A stretch of DNA of 64,000 nucleotides from Evansella clarkii (GTDB lineage: Bacteria > Bacillota > Bacilli > Bacillales > Salisediminibacteriaceae): positions 2,534,670-2,598,669 of the forward strand of contig NZ_KV917376.1 in assembly GCF_002019695.1 (NCBI RefSeq), in the 5' to 3' direction. This document shows positions 9,090 through 20,239 of the stretch, piece after piece. A program made the position numbers and the translations under genes. A model generated the notes under the pieces. That model saw only the letters and a program-made list of their open reading frames with translations, ran no database searches and was not told where the DNA came from. The first letter of the stretch is position 1; each line of letters opens with the position of its first letter.

Positions 9090-9515
9090 ATGTTGAAAAA
9101 ATTTCTCAAGAACCAAAAAGGTCTGACACTCATTGAACTCCTTGTTGTCGTTGTTATTTTAGGAATTATCGCTGCGATTGCAGTGCCGAGTGTTGGTGGA
9201 ATGATTGATAACTCCAAGAAAGATGCCCATGTAGCAAACGCTCAACAGATGATTAATTCGGCAAGGCTCTATCAAACCAGTAACCCAGAAGCTACGGAAG
9301 TTACATTCAAAGATCTTTTAGACGGTGGATATATTGATAGGATGGAAGATCCTGATACGGGTGGGGCAGATTATAGTAATAACAGCAAAGTCAGCTTTGA
9401 TAAAGAGAATGGAACCTACTCTGTATACTTAAGAGGGGGAAAAAGGAGAATTGGAGCAAGTGAAGGTCTTATTCTTCAGTCTAACTTATCGAGAGATGAA
9501 GTAAAAAATAACTAA
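9090..9515 (+). CDS. pilA: major type IV prepilin (PilA/ComGC-like)
   Basis: 141 residues. The leader MLKKFLKNQKG has four lysines and is cut before LTLIELLVVVVILGIIAAIAVPS, with Glu5 present and the canonical hydrophobic helix. Mature residue 1 is Leu instead of the usual Phe. The small C-terminal domain is soluble and charged. AAAGGGAGAGAAAG precedes the ATG. Its position after pilBTC and its own long leader carrying a cyclic di-GMP-II aptamer suggest it is the abundantly made fibre subunit under second-messenger control. Confidence 0.93.
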   Translation: MLKKFLKNQKGLTLIELLVVVVILGIIAAIAVPSVGGMIDNSKKDAHVANAQQMINSARLYQTSNPEATEVTFKDLLDGGYIDRMEDPDTGGADYSNNSKVSFDKENGTYSVYLRGGKRRIGASEGLILQSNLSRDEVKNN

Positions 9516-9555
9516 TTATTAATTATTAATTAACATTCGAAAGGACCAACCTAAA

Positions 9556-10308
9556 ATGGAATTACTACTCCACATATATTTATTTATCTTCGGTGCCATT
9601 TTAGGCTCCTTCTATAATGTTGTAGGTTTAAGAGTACCGGCCGGGCAATCAATTGTCCGGCCAGGTTCTTATTGCCCGAATTGCCGGAAAAAGTTAAAAT
9701 GGAGAGAGCTTGTCCCAATTTTCTCTTTTTTCTTTCAAAAAGGACGATGTGGCGGATGCAGAACGACAATTTCTCCTATATATCCCTTTTTTGAAGCTGT
9801 AACGGGACTTCTTTTTACGATTTCACCCTTTCTGGTGGGATGGTCAAAGGAACTGCCAGTAGCTTTAGCACTGATCTCCCTGCTGGTAATTATTACTGTT
9901 TCTGATATCACTACGATGCTAATACCGAATAAAATACTGATCGTATTTCTCGGTATCTTCATCGTTCTTAGAATAATTTCACCCCTGGATCCATGGTGGA
10001 GCAGCATCCTTGGAGCTGCCACCGGATTTGGTGTGCTCCTTCTTATCGCCATCATCAGTAAAGGGGGCATGGGGGGCGGAGACATTAAGCTTTTTGGAGT
10101 GCTCGGTATTGTACTTGGCCTTCAGGGAGTGCTCCTGACATTATTTTTTGCAAGTTTAATAGGTTCTGTCGCCGGGATAACTGCAATGCTTACGAAAAAA
10201 GTAAAGAAGGGCCAGCCTGTTCCCTTTGGCCCGGCAATAGCCGCCGGATCTCTATTAGCATACTTTTTCTATCATCCATTAATAGAATGGTATATGAGTT
10301 TCTTTTAA
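9556..10308 (+). CDS. pilD: prepilin peptidase (A24 family, PilD/ComC)
   Basis: 250 residues, polytopic. The N-terminal methylase-type region has ILGSFYNVVGLRVP and two zinc-type cysteine pairs (CPNC, CGGC at about 35-75). The aspartyl protease motifs are SDITTMLIPN and GMGGGDIKLFG (GxGD type). It cleaves pilin leaders and N-methylates the new end. Its position before spoIIB is where B. subtilis has comC, so it is probably the comC orthologue. It is likely the only processing enzyme needed for the four prepilins nearby. Confidence 0.96.
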   Translation: MELLLHIYLFIFGAILGSFYNVVGLRVPAGQSIVRPGSYCPNCRKKLKWRELVPIFSFFFQKGRCGGCRTTISPIYPFFEAVTGLLFTISPFLVGWSKELPVALALISLLVIITVSDITTMLIPNKILIVFLGIFIVLRIISPLDPWWSSILGAATGFGVLLLIAIISKGGMGGGDIKLFGVLGIVLGLQGVLLTLFFASLIGSVAGITAMLTKKVKKGQPVPFGPAIAAGSLLAYFFYHPLIEWYMSFF

Positions 10309-10331
10309 GTGAAAAAGGAGGGAGACAATAA

Positions 10332-11324
10332 GTGCTCTCATTAAACATAGGAAAGAAATACGACATCGCCATACAAATAAAAGACCACGTCATTCGCTAT
10401 GTGGCGACGAAACAGCATTCTCTCTCCCATATACATAGCTACGGTGAAAAATACCTCCCTGACGGAATTATAGAGAAAGGGAAAATAATTAACGAGGCAT
10501 CATTTAATCTTATCCTTGAGGAGCTAACAGATGAATGGAAGCTGAAAAATCAGCGGGTCATGTTTTTCGTCCCTGACGCTTCTGTCTTTTTTCGGAAAAT
10601 TTCCGTCCCTGGAGATTTGCCGGAGGAGGAAATCAGAGGCTACTTAAACTTTGAGATTGGTTCTACGATTCATCTTCCATTTGAGGAAGCTTATTTTGAC
10701 TATTACATAATAGATTCAGAAATAGAATCAGAAGAAAATAAAGCGAGAGAGCTACTGTTTTTTGCAGCTCCTGAAACTATTGTCTCAACATATGCTCATA
10801 AACTGGAAGAATTTAAAATGGATCCGGTTGCTGCGGATATCTCGGCACTATCTTTTTACAGACTGTTTAACAGAACGGAAGAAGTCTCACCAGATGAACA
10901 TTATTTATTTATCGAGTGGGATCTTACTTCTGTTAACTTAAGTATTTTCCACGAAGACAAGCCTGTTTTTATGAGACATCTCCCTCCAGGTACCGAAGAG
11001 GAAAGGTGGGAAATTGACTTGCAGGAAAACCATCCTGCAGACAGAGGCACCGGGGATATTTCTGTGAGAGACCAGCTTACAGAAATTGAACGGGTTTATA
11101 ACTTCTATAAGTTCACGCTGAATAAAGGTGAACAGGAAGTTACGAAGATCCTGCTTGCAGGGGACCATCCCCGGCTGAAAGAGATTAAAAGTAAACTGGA
11201 AGAAGCCTTTCCCGCCAGGACAACTGAACTGGTTTCTTCTTTGAGTATCCTGGAAGATACGAACGAAACACTTTCCTATCAGTACATACTGCCGCTTAGT
11301 TTGTGTTTAAAAGAGGTGCGCTAA
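10332..11324 (+). CDS. pilM: PilM-like actin-fold pilus assembly ATPase
   Basis: 330 residues from GTG with AAAAGGAGGGAG upstream. Actin/FtsA-like fold seen in short motifs (DIAIQIKDHVIRYV, FVPDASVFFRKI, a C-terminal KILLAGDHPRL glycine turn). In other bacteria PilM binds the N terminus of PilN on the cytoplasmic side. Its stop overlaps the pilN start (TAATG), consistent with stoichiometric production. The sequence is divergent, so the assignment rests partly on context. Confidence 0.87.
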   Translation: MLSLNIGKKYDIAIQIKDHVIRYVATKQHSLSHIHSYGEKYLPDGIIEKGKIINEASFNLILEELTDEWKLKNQRVMFFVPDASVFFRKISVPGDLPEEEIRGYLNFEIGSTIHLPFEEAYFDYYIIDSEIESEENKARELLFFAAPETIVSTYAHKLEEFKMDPVAADISALSFYRLFNRTEEVSPDEHYLFIEWDLTSVNLSIFHEDKPVFMRHLPPGTEEERWEIDLQENHPADRGTGDISVRDQLTEIERVYNFYKFTLNKGEQEVTKILLAGDHPRLKEIKSKLEEAFPARTTELVSSLSILEDTNETLSYQYILPLSLCLKEVR

Positions 11325-12229
11325 TGAACATAGAAATTAACTTACTTCCTGAAAAACCAAAGAGAAATTTAGCATTTATTATAGCGGCGGTTTCCCTTTT
11401 TGTTGCATCTGTTCTGGTATTGATTTTAGGAATCCTTCATTATCAAAATGTGCAGCGGGAACTTGTCCGGACGGAAAATGAAATCAGCACTGTACAGCAG
11501 CTGCAGGAAATTGAACTCAATGAAGAGAGGCATACGCCAGAAACTGCTGATTTAGAGGCTTCGGTTATTTATCTGGAAGAAAATCAGATACTTGCTTCAA
11601 GGGTGCTGACTCATCTTGTCAGCCTTCTTCCGGAACAGGGATTTTTCACTTCCTATGAATATTCAGAGGGCGGCATCGTTACTATTTCTGCTCAGTTTGA
11701 GACGCAACGGGGAGCAGCAAGCTATCTGCATCATCTGACTCTGTCGGAATTGACAGAGAGTGCAATCCTGAATGAAATAACTACTAACGATATTACAGCT
11801 GAGATGGAAGGAGAACTTGTCGCGGCGGAATATTTGCCGAGATACAATGCTGATTACACCATCGTCATGAATATGGAGCTTGTAAGGAATATCGAAGAGT
11901 GGGAAGCGGAACAAATCGCAGAACAGGAAGCCCTGGAAGGAAACGATGAAGCTGGCCAGAGTGATGATGTGGAAGGGATAGACCCGCCGCCTTGGGATGA
12001 CGGAGAAGAGACAGAAGAACAGGAACTTCCGGGAGAAAACCAGGAGAGTACTGATGATGGAGCAGAAGATACAGGGCAAAATAGGGACGCTGAAGATAAT
12101 GATATCATTTTCGACGGTGAGTATAACGATGCAGAAGGTAATAGTTTTAACCTGGAAGACGATGTATTAAATGACTTTGTGGAAGATAACTGGGAAACGG
12201 AGGAGCAGGAGAATGATTACAGACCTTAA
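11324..12229 (+). CDS. pilN: PilN-like pilus alignment protein with acidic tail
   Basis: 301 residues from ATG 11324 (TAATG overlap with pilM, AGAGGTG upstream). It starts MNIEINLLPEKPKRN, the classical PilN N terminus (INLLP) that contacts PilM. One membrane helix (about 15-37), a coiled-coil and a small ferredoxin-like domain follow. From about residue 195 on, the chain is strongly acidic (Glu/Asp/Gln), which is unusual for PilN and probably disordered outside the membrane. Confidence 0.87.
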   Translation: MNIEINLLPEKPKRNLAFIIAAVSLFVASVLVLILGILHYQNVQRELVRTENEISTVQQLQEIELNEERHTPETADLEASVIYLEENQILASRVLTHLVSLLPEQGFFTSYEYSEGGIVTISAQFETQRGAASYLHHLTLSELTESAILNEITTNDITAEMEGELVAAEYLPRYNADYTIVMNMELVRNIEEWEAEQIAEQEALEGNDEAGQSDDVEGIDPPPWDDGEETEEQELPGENQESTDDGAEDTGQNRDAEDNDIIFDGEYNDAEGNSFNLEDDVLNDFVEDNWETEEQENDYRP

Positions 12230-13025
12230 CAGGAAATATATTTATCTGTCAGCATCTGCTGTTCTTCTGCTCATTTTCTTTGTATCTGCGTATTTTATGT
12301 TTATTGCACCGGCGGAAGGAGAGCTTGAGAGCGTTCAATCCCAGCTGGAATTTGAAGAAAATCTTCTGGAAGAAATAAGTGGGCCTGCTGCAGATACCAG
12401 ACAGTACGAAAGCCATGAGATACAGGCTTTTTTGCAAAAGGTTCCATATGCTCCCAATACGGAACACTGGCTTCTTGACCTGGAACGGGCGGAAGCTGTC
12501 TCCGAGACATTAATTACCTCATACTCATTTAGTGAAGGAGAATATGAAGGTGTAGTGTATGAGACGGCAACAGAAACAGAAGAGGTGGATGTTTCTGTTG
12601 AAGCAGAAGCTGAAGTGGAAGACGGAGATACCACAGCAGAAGCAGAGGTAGAAGCAGAAGTGGAAGTGGAAACTGAGACTGAAGAGAATCTGGTCACAGA
12701 ATCTGCAGTGCCGCCTCCTGTAAACGGGTTGAAGGCAGTGTCTGTATCTCTTGACGTAGATGCGGAAGATTATCCGGAACTTTTCCGTTTTATCGAAGAA
12801 ATTGAGAGATTCGAGAGAGTGACACATATAAACGCTGTTTCCTTTGAAGGGTATGGAGAACCTGAAACACTAAATGAAGATGAGGAACTTACATTGTCTT
12901 TTAATATTGAATTAAGCACATTCTACCTGCCTGAAATGGAGGATGAATTCCAGGATTTCTTCTTCCACCGCAACTTCGAACACCCAGTACAAAAAGTAAA
13001 CCCTCTGTGGGAACCAGGGTTTTAA
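12213..13025 (+). CDS. pilO: PilO-like pilus alignment protein
   Basis: 270 residues from ATG 12213, overlapping the end of pilN, with AGGAGCAGGA as ribosome binding site. One N-terminal membrane helix (about 8-30), a coiled-coil, then a two-part periplasm-type domain as in PilO. An inserted low-complexity stretch near residues 113-160 is made of Glu/Ala/Val alternations. The assignment rests on topology, order after pilM-pilN and domain pattern; sequence identity to known PilO is low. Confidence 0.78.
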   Translation: MITDLNRKYIYLSASAVLLLIFFVSAYFMFIAPAEGELESVQSQLEFEENLLEEISGPAADTRQYESHEIQAFLQKVPYAPNTEHWLLDLERAEAVSETLITSYSFSEGEYEGVVYETATETEEVDVSVEAEAEVEDGDTTAEAEVEAEVEVETETEENLVTESAVPPPVNGLKAVSVSLDVDAEDYPELFRFIEEIERFERVTHINAVSFEGYGEPETLNEDEELTLSFNIELSTFYLPEMEDEFQDFFFHRNFEHPVQKVNPLWEPGF

Positions 13026-13063
13026 CCTGAAAAATAAATAGGCGTTATTTGTCAAAAAACGAT

Positions 13064-13097
13064 GAGAGTTTGTGATAAGTCACAGGCTCTTTTTTTC
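13064..13097 (+). terminator. terminator after the pilus operon
   Basis: GAG...TGTG and CACA...CTC arms with an internal mismatch, followed by seven T, close the pilM-N-O transcript before spoIIB. Confidence 0.7.
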
Positions 13098-13214
13098 TGT
13101 TTTTTCTGTTAAAATAAAATTAAATACTATGTAAATTGCACTTTCCGTTCTATCATTCTAAATCCTTTAATAGACTAGTAACACGAGTCAGAGAAAGGAA
13201 GGAGTCAGGTCGAT

Positions 13215-14348
13215 ATGGAAAAAAAGAAAAACGTCTCGATCCGTCTCAATGGGAAAGAGCAAATATATACGGAGCGTGCCAGGACGCCTGGCCTTTCTGG
13301 TCAGTCCCGGGATAAAGCAGGGGAAGAAACTGCTGCGTCCAGTGAACAGAAAAATACTGAAACAGAGATCGCCGATCTGGAAACAGACCAAACAAATGTG
13401 GAAGATAAGATAATCGATTTTAATAAAAAACAAAAGGAAAAACAGGAAAGGAGCCTTCCTTTCTGGGACGATGGCAAACGTGATGCCGGGCCCCGGCTGC
13501 CTCCTTTTCAGAGAAAGAAAAAGAATTCCTCCGGAGTATCGTTTAACTTAAATTTTATATTTCATTCTGTCTTTCTGGCAATCGCGGCTGCAGTGATCAC
13601 TGGAGGAATTTTTGGATTTATTATGCTTAATATTTTTACAGGAGGGGACAATCCTTCCGATCCGGCAGCGGATGGTGGCTTATCAGTTACGACAGGCACT
13701 GCTGCTGGTGCAGTAGTGCCTGCCGGCGAGGATGGGTCCCGTTCAGTCCCTCCCCTCAATTTATATGTGATTCAGGGAGGCGCCTTTTCCCTGAAGGAAA
13801 AAGCAGAAGAGACTGCGTCAGCACTGCGGGGTGGAGATTTTCCTGCAGTCATTACGGAAAATACCGATCCGCTCTATCTGTTTATCGGAATAGGTAGCAG
13901 CAAAGAAGATGCAGAAAAATTGTCTGTCATTTATAATGAAAGGGGAACAGAAACGTATATAAAATCCTATGATATAACTGGCAGTACTGGTATCCCGGAA
14001 GAATGGGCCGGTTTTTTTGAAAAAGGAACCTCGTGGATGGAGAAAGCAGCTACTATCACAGCAAAAGATATTTCAGGTGAGGCACTGTCAAATGAGGAAG
14101 TAGCAGATATGCTTCAAGCCGGGCAGGCCTGGGAGGAGGAATTTCAGGGACTATCCGGTGAGACTGACAAACCTTATTTCCAGGAGGCCGGGGAATGGCT
14201 GAAAACAGGTGAACCTGCCCTCCGAATGTATTCATCATCGGTTTATTCTTCATCGTCAGCCTGGGAGGTGCAGGAGGCGCTGATTAAGACAATGATTGCT
14301 TATGAAAAGCTTATTCTTGCCGTAAAAAATACCGGGGAGAACCAGTGA
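13215..14348 (+). CDS. spoIIB: SpoIIB-like SPOR-domain sporulation protein
   Basis: 377 residues; AGGAAGGAG upstream. A charged cytoplasmic N terminus (about 1-115), one membrane helix (about 117-140) and an outer part with a SPOR peptidoglycan-binding domain (about 178-258, starting LNLYVIQGGAFS). In B. subtilis SpoIIB helps septal wall thinning and engulfment and its gene lies between comC and maf, the same place as here. Overall similarity is low outside SPOR, so position carries much of the weight. Confidence 0.85.
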   Translation: MEKKKNVSIRLNGKEQIYTERARTPGLSGQSRDKAGEETAASSEQKNTETEIADLETDQTNVEDKIIDFNKKQKEKQERSLPFWDDGKRDAGPRLPPFQRKKKNSSGVSFNLNFIFHSVFLAIAAAVITGGIFGFIMLNIFTGGDNPSDPAADGGLSVTTGTAAGAVVPAGEDGSRSVPPLNLYVIQGGAFSLKEKAEETASALRGGDFPAVITENTDPLYLFIGIGSSKEDAEKLSVIYNERGTETYIKSYDITGSTGIPEEWAGFFEKGTSWMEKAATITAKDISGEALSNEEVADMLQAGQAWEEEFQGLSGETDKPYFQEAGEWLKTGEPALRMYSSSVYSSSSAWEVQEALIKTMIAYEKLILAVKNTGENQ

Positions 14349-14365
14349 TTATTCACTGGTTTTTT
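14341..14365 (+). terminator. terminator overlapping the spoIIB stop
   Basis: ACCAGTGA and TCACTGGT with a 4-base loop, then five T. The left arm includes the stop codon. Confidence 0.85.
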
Positions 14366-14477
14366 AATGAGAGTCTGAAAGAAATATGTCGTATTGGAAA
14401 ATATATTCGGGAAAAATCATGTATTCCCGGCTGGCGGCAAATACTAGTAACTGCAAAGCAGAAAGGAAGGACTAATA

Positions 14478-15920
14478 ATGGCTGAAGAGAGCAACATGGA
14501 GTTCAGATCAGAAAGAGATCTTTTAGGAGAGGTGATGGTGCCTGCAAATGCGTATTACGGGATACAGACAGTCCGCGCAAAGCAGAATTTCCCTATCACC
14601 GGATATCCGCCTCATAAGGAGCTTATCAGGGCGTTTGGATATGTAAAAAAAGCAGCAGCGAAGGCAAACTCCGAGGTAGGTGTATTGAACAAAGGTATCG
14701 CTGAAGCAATTATGAAAGCTGCTGATGACGTTATTGAAGGGAAACTTGATAAACATTTTATCGTGGACAGTATTCAGGGAGGCGCAGGAACCTCTTTTAA
14801 TATGAATGCGAACGAGGTTATCGCTAACAGGGCGATTGAGTACCTCGGCGGACAAAAAGGAGACTATTTAAAAGTCAGCCCAAACACTCATGTCAATATG
14901 GCCCAGTCAACAAACGATACTTTTCCAACTTCAATACATATTGCATGCCTGAACTTATCAGCCGGCCTGCTTAAATCACTGAAAGAACTTGTAGAAACAA
15001 TGGGGCGGAAGGAAAAAGAATTTGATGACGTTATAAAAATGGGCAGAACCCACTTGCAGGATGCGGTACCGATCCGCCTCGGCCAGGAATTCGGTGCGTA
15101 CCGCCGTATGCTCACAAGAGATCTTCGGCGTGTAAAAAACTCTGTAGATATGCTCTATGAAGTAAATATGGGGGCAACTGCAGTAGGTACAGGCCTAAAC
15201 GCAATGCCGGATTATATTGAAAAAGTGACAGAGTATCTTGCTGCATACACAAATCACCCATTCCACAGAGCTGAAGATTTAGTAGACGCCACACAAAACA
15301 CAGATGCATACACTCAGCTTTCAAGCGCATTGAAAATTCTGGCAATCAACTTATCAAAGATCGCCAATGACTTGAGAATGATGAGCTCCGGCCCGCGGAC
15401 CGGCCTTAATGAAATTAATTTGCCTCCAAGGCAGGCAGGTTCTTCAATCATGCCTGGTAAAGTAAATCCGGTAATGGCAGAGGTTGTTAACCAGATATCA
15501 TTCCAGGTAATCGGCAATGACCATACGATCAGTCTTGCATCTGAAGCAGGGCAGCTGGAATTAAATGTTATGGAGCCTGTTCTTGTTTTTAACCTGCTGC
15601 AGTCCTTTACAATACTGCAAAATGGCATCCGGGTATTCAGAGAATATGCTGTAGAAGAACTTACTGCCAATGTAGACAGATGTAAGGAAATGGTAGAGGG
15701 CAGTGTCGGTATTATTACAGCGATTAATCCTCATGTAGGCTATGAAACCGCGGCAAGGATTGCAAAGGAAGCAATTACTTCCGGAAGACCGGTCAGGGAA
15801 ATCTGCCTGGAAAGAGGACTGCTCTCTGAAGAAGAGCTGGACAGAATTCTCGATCCGAAAGAGATGACAAGACCAGGTATTGCAGCACCGGAACTGATTT
15901 TTGGGGACGACGGGAGATAA
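14478..15920 (+). CDS. ansB: aspartate ammonia-lyase
   Basis: 480 residues, full length for the aspartase/fumarase superfamily. The signature GSSIMPGKVNP is at about 321-331. QGGAGTSFNMNANEVIANRA, MGRTHLQDAVPIRLGQEF and VDATQNTDAYT agree closely with B. subtilis AnsB rather than fumarase. It converts aspartate to fumarate and ammonia. GAAAGGAAGG precedes the ATG. In B. subtilis ansB sits with ansA, not between spoIIB and maf, so this is a lineage-specific insertion into the conserved block. Confidence 0.94.
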   Translation: MAEESNMEFRSERDLLGEVMVPANAYYGIQTVRAKQNFPITGYPPHKELIRAFGYVKKAAAKANSEVGVLNKGIAEAIMKAADDVIEGKLDKHFIVDSIQGGAGTSFNMNANEVIANRAIEYLGGQKGDYLKVSPNTHVNMAQSTNDTFPTSIHIACLNLSAGLLKSLKELVETMGRKEKEFDDVIKMGRTHLQDAVPIRLGQEFGAYRRMLTRDLRRVKNSVDMLYEVNMGATAVGTGLNAMPDYIEKVTEYLAAYTNHPFHRAEDLVDATQNTDAYTQLSSALKILAINLSKIANDLRMMSSGPRTGLNEINLPPRQAGSSIMPGKVNPVMAEVVNQISFQVIGNDHTISLASEAGQLELNVMEPVLVFNLLQSFTILQNGIRVFREYAVEELTANVDRCKEMVEGSVGIITAINPHVGYETAARIAKEAITSGRPVREICLERGLLSEEELDRILDPKEMTRPGIAAPELIFGDDGR

Positions 15921-15993
15921 TATTTTTTCCCTGAAAAACTGGATGCTGTATACGCTGAACTTAAATAGTAACAGAGATCATAAATAAAAAGAT

Positions 15994-16049
15994 TGTTCCT
16001 TTTGCCAGAGTTTTGTATACTTAAAGCAACCTCTGGCAAAACAGGAACA
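15994..16049 (+). promoter_or_regulatory. long hairpin between aspartase gene and maf
   Basis: Arms TGTTCCTTTTGCCAGAG and CTCTGGCAAAACAGGAACA (two-base insertion in the second) enclose 20 bases and end just before the maf ribosome binding site (AAGGAGG). It may terminate the aspartase transcript, though only TTTT follows, or influence maf expression. Confidence 0.55.
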
Positions 16050-16068
16050 TTTTGCAAGGAGGACCCGC

Positions 16069-16644
16069 ATGAAACCTTTCGTACTAGCCTCACAATCACC
16101 TCGAAGGAAACAACTTCTTGAGCAGGTGCAGATCCCTTTTTCCGTACAGAAAAGCAATGTCGACGAAAAAATGAATATGGAAGACACCCCGGAAGAAATC
16201 GTAAAAACACTTGCCTCCCAAAAAGCCGAGGATGTTTTTTCCTATGCCCCCGATACCGTAGTGCTTGGCGCAGACACTATTGTCGTTTATGATGGGCAAA
16301 TTCTTGGAAAGCCTGCAGATGAGGTGGAAGCCCGGAACACCCTCAGGATGTTGTCAGGCAAAACACATGTGGTGTATACCGGGGTGGCAATAGTCAGTGA
16401 AGAGAAGTCTATTTCCTTTTGTGTCAAAACAGAAGTAGAATTTTATGAGCTTACGGATGAAGAGATTACAGAGTATATTGAGTCAGGTGATCCGTTTGAC
16501 AAAGCAGGAAGCTACGGAATACAAGGAATTGGCGCCACTCTTGTTAAGAGGATCAGCGGCGATTACTTTGCCGTCGTTGGGCTGCCGGTAGCGAAAGTAG
16601 TACGGGCTTTGAAGGATTTTCCAATTATTAAAAAAGCGGACTGA
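16069..16644 (+). CDS. maf: Maf nucleotide pyrophosphatase
   Basis: 191 residues, normal length. The N-terminal LASQSPRRKQLLEQ substrate loop, the DTVVLGADTIV segment and FDKAGSYGIQG are the family's signatures. Maf proteins hydrolyse dTTP/UTP and modified nucleotides; B. subtilis maf overexpression blocks septation. GCAAGGAGG precedes the ATG. It lies next to radC as in B. subtilis. Confidence 0.96.
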   Translation: MKPFVLASQSPRRKQLLEQVQIPFSVQKSNVDEKMNMEDTPEEIVKTLASQKAEDVFSYAPDTVVLGADTIVVYDGQILGKPADEVEARNTLRMLSGKTHVVYTGVAIVSEEKSISFCVKTEVEFYELTDEEITEYIESGDPFDKAGSYGIQGIGATLVKRISGDYFAVVGLPVAKVVRALKDFPIIKKAD

Positions 16645-16726
16645 CCCACTGGAGACAGTTTCCCCCTCATGGCGGCTCCAGCATCAGTGCTTCATGGACA
16701 GCCGCCGGAAAGGGGAAGAAATAATA

Positions 16727-17407
16727 ATGGTAATGATGATCCGTGATGTACCAAAAAGTGAAAGGCCGAGGGAGAGGCTGCTGAAGGAAGGGCCGCAAAC
16801 CTTATCCAATCAGGAACTGATCGCCCTGCTCCTCGGGTCGGGAACAAAGGAAGAATCAGTTATTCATCTGTCTGCCAGAGTGATCCAGCATTTCGACGGC
16901 CTGAAGCTCTTAAAGGAAGCCTCAGTGAAAGAGCTGCAGGATATTCGCGGGATCGGGGAAGCAAAAGCGGTCCAGTTAAAAGCAGCTATTGAACTAGGCA
17001 AACGTATATCAAAATTTACTATAGAAGACAGATACACGATCCGGTCACCGGAAGATGTCGCAAACTACGTAATGGAAGAAATGCGCCACCTCACTCAGGA
17101 ACACTTCGTAGCCCTCTATTTAAACACCAAAAATCATGTTCTCCATAAACAAACTGTTTTTATTGGAAGCCTCAATGCTTCAATCGTGCACCCAAGAGAG
17201 GTGTTTAAGGAAGCTTTCCGCTATTCTGCCGCCTCTATTGTCTGCCTCCATAACCATCCATCCGGCGATGTTTCCCCAAGCCATGAAGACATAGAAGTGA
17301 CCAAGCGCCTGGTGGAATGCGGCCGGATGCTTGGCATTGATGTGCTGGACCATGTCATTATCGGCGATAAACGATTTTGTTCACTGAAGGAAAAGGGTTA
17401 TTTGTAG
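16727..17407 (+). CDS. radC: RadC-family JAB/MPN protein
   Basis: 226 residues from ATG 16727; an upstream in-frame ATG at 16694 has no ribosome binding site. A helix-hairpin-helix region (DIRGIGEAKAVQLKAAIELG) precedes a JAMM metalloprotease-like domain with HNHPSGDVSPSHED. Despite the name, a DNA repair role is not established for the family. It is the ysxA/radC position of the conserved block. Confidence 0.95.
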   Translation: MVMMIRDVPKSERPRERLLKEGPQTLSNQELIALLLGSGTKEESVIHLSARVIQHFDGLKLLKEASVKELQDIRGIGEAKAVQLKAAIELGKRISKFTIEDRYTIRSPEDVANYVMEEMRHLTQEHFVALYLNTKNHVLHKQTVFIGSLNASIVHPREVFKEAFRYSAASIVCLHNHPSGDVSPSHEDIEVTKRLVECGRMLGIDVLDHVIIGDKRFCSLKEKGYL

Positions 17408-17412
17408 CACAT

Positions 17413-17447
17413 AAAACGTCTGGGTTTTATTATCCAGGCGTTTTAGT
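17413..17447 (+). terminator. terminator after radC
   Basis: AAAACGTCTGG and CCAGGCGTTTT form a stem (one mismatch) with a 10-base loop and T-rich end. Confidence 0.8.
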
Positions 17448-17703
17448 TTGTGGGTTAGACTTAATGTGCTTATTACTTGCGGTTCGGAACCTCATTCCGC
17501 TACCCTATATATAATTTCTTAATACATGGTTTCAGATCAACTTTTCGTGAGCCAATGCCCCCTTGCTCCTTAAGTTATATAAAATTCATGAGACCTCCGA
17601 CAAAACCATGGCTATTTGAAAGCTTCCCCGCAATTACTCCCGCCCCCTAATATAAGTGAAAAATGTTAATCTTCAGCATATTCCTTTTTATTTCAGCAAT
17701 TAT

Positions 17704-17718
17704 TTATTATAATTATAA
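17704..17718. promoter_or_regulatory. PerR-type operator upstream of katG
   Basis: TTATTATAATTATAA matches the PerR consensus TTATAATnATTATAA at 13 of 14 defined positions. It lies 88 bp before katG, whose function in peroxide defence fits PerR control. The rest of the 398-bp gap between radC and katG holds the radC terminator and no other clear gene. Confidence 0.75.
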
Positions 17719-17802
17719 ATTAAGAATGGATATTAAATTCATTCGATGTCGTTCAACATGATCGTTTCTGCTTAAATTTTCTTAAAACAGAAAGGAGAAT
17801 AA

Positions 17803-20025
<2,223 letters not shown>

Positions 20026-20053
20026 GAATCGAATGTAATTAAGCAGCTATTTT

Positions 20054-20092
20054 AAAAGCTTCACGAGACTCCTTGTCTTGTGAAGCTTTTTT
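20054..20092 (+). terminator. katG terminator
   Basis: AAAAGCTTCAC-GAGA and TCT-GTGAAGCTTTT arms followed by TTTTTT. Confidence 0.9.
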
Positions 20093-20239
20093 CTTTCAAA
20101 AAAAACTCCAGAATCTCAAAAACTGCACAATCCCGGAAGCATTCATAGTAATCAAAGCCGGTGCAGAGTATTAATATACAAGATTACTGCAATGTGATAG
20201 GATAATATGAGGCAATTTTTGAGACAGATAAGCTTTGTA

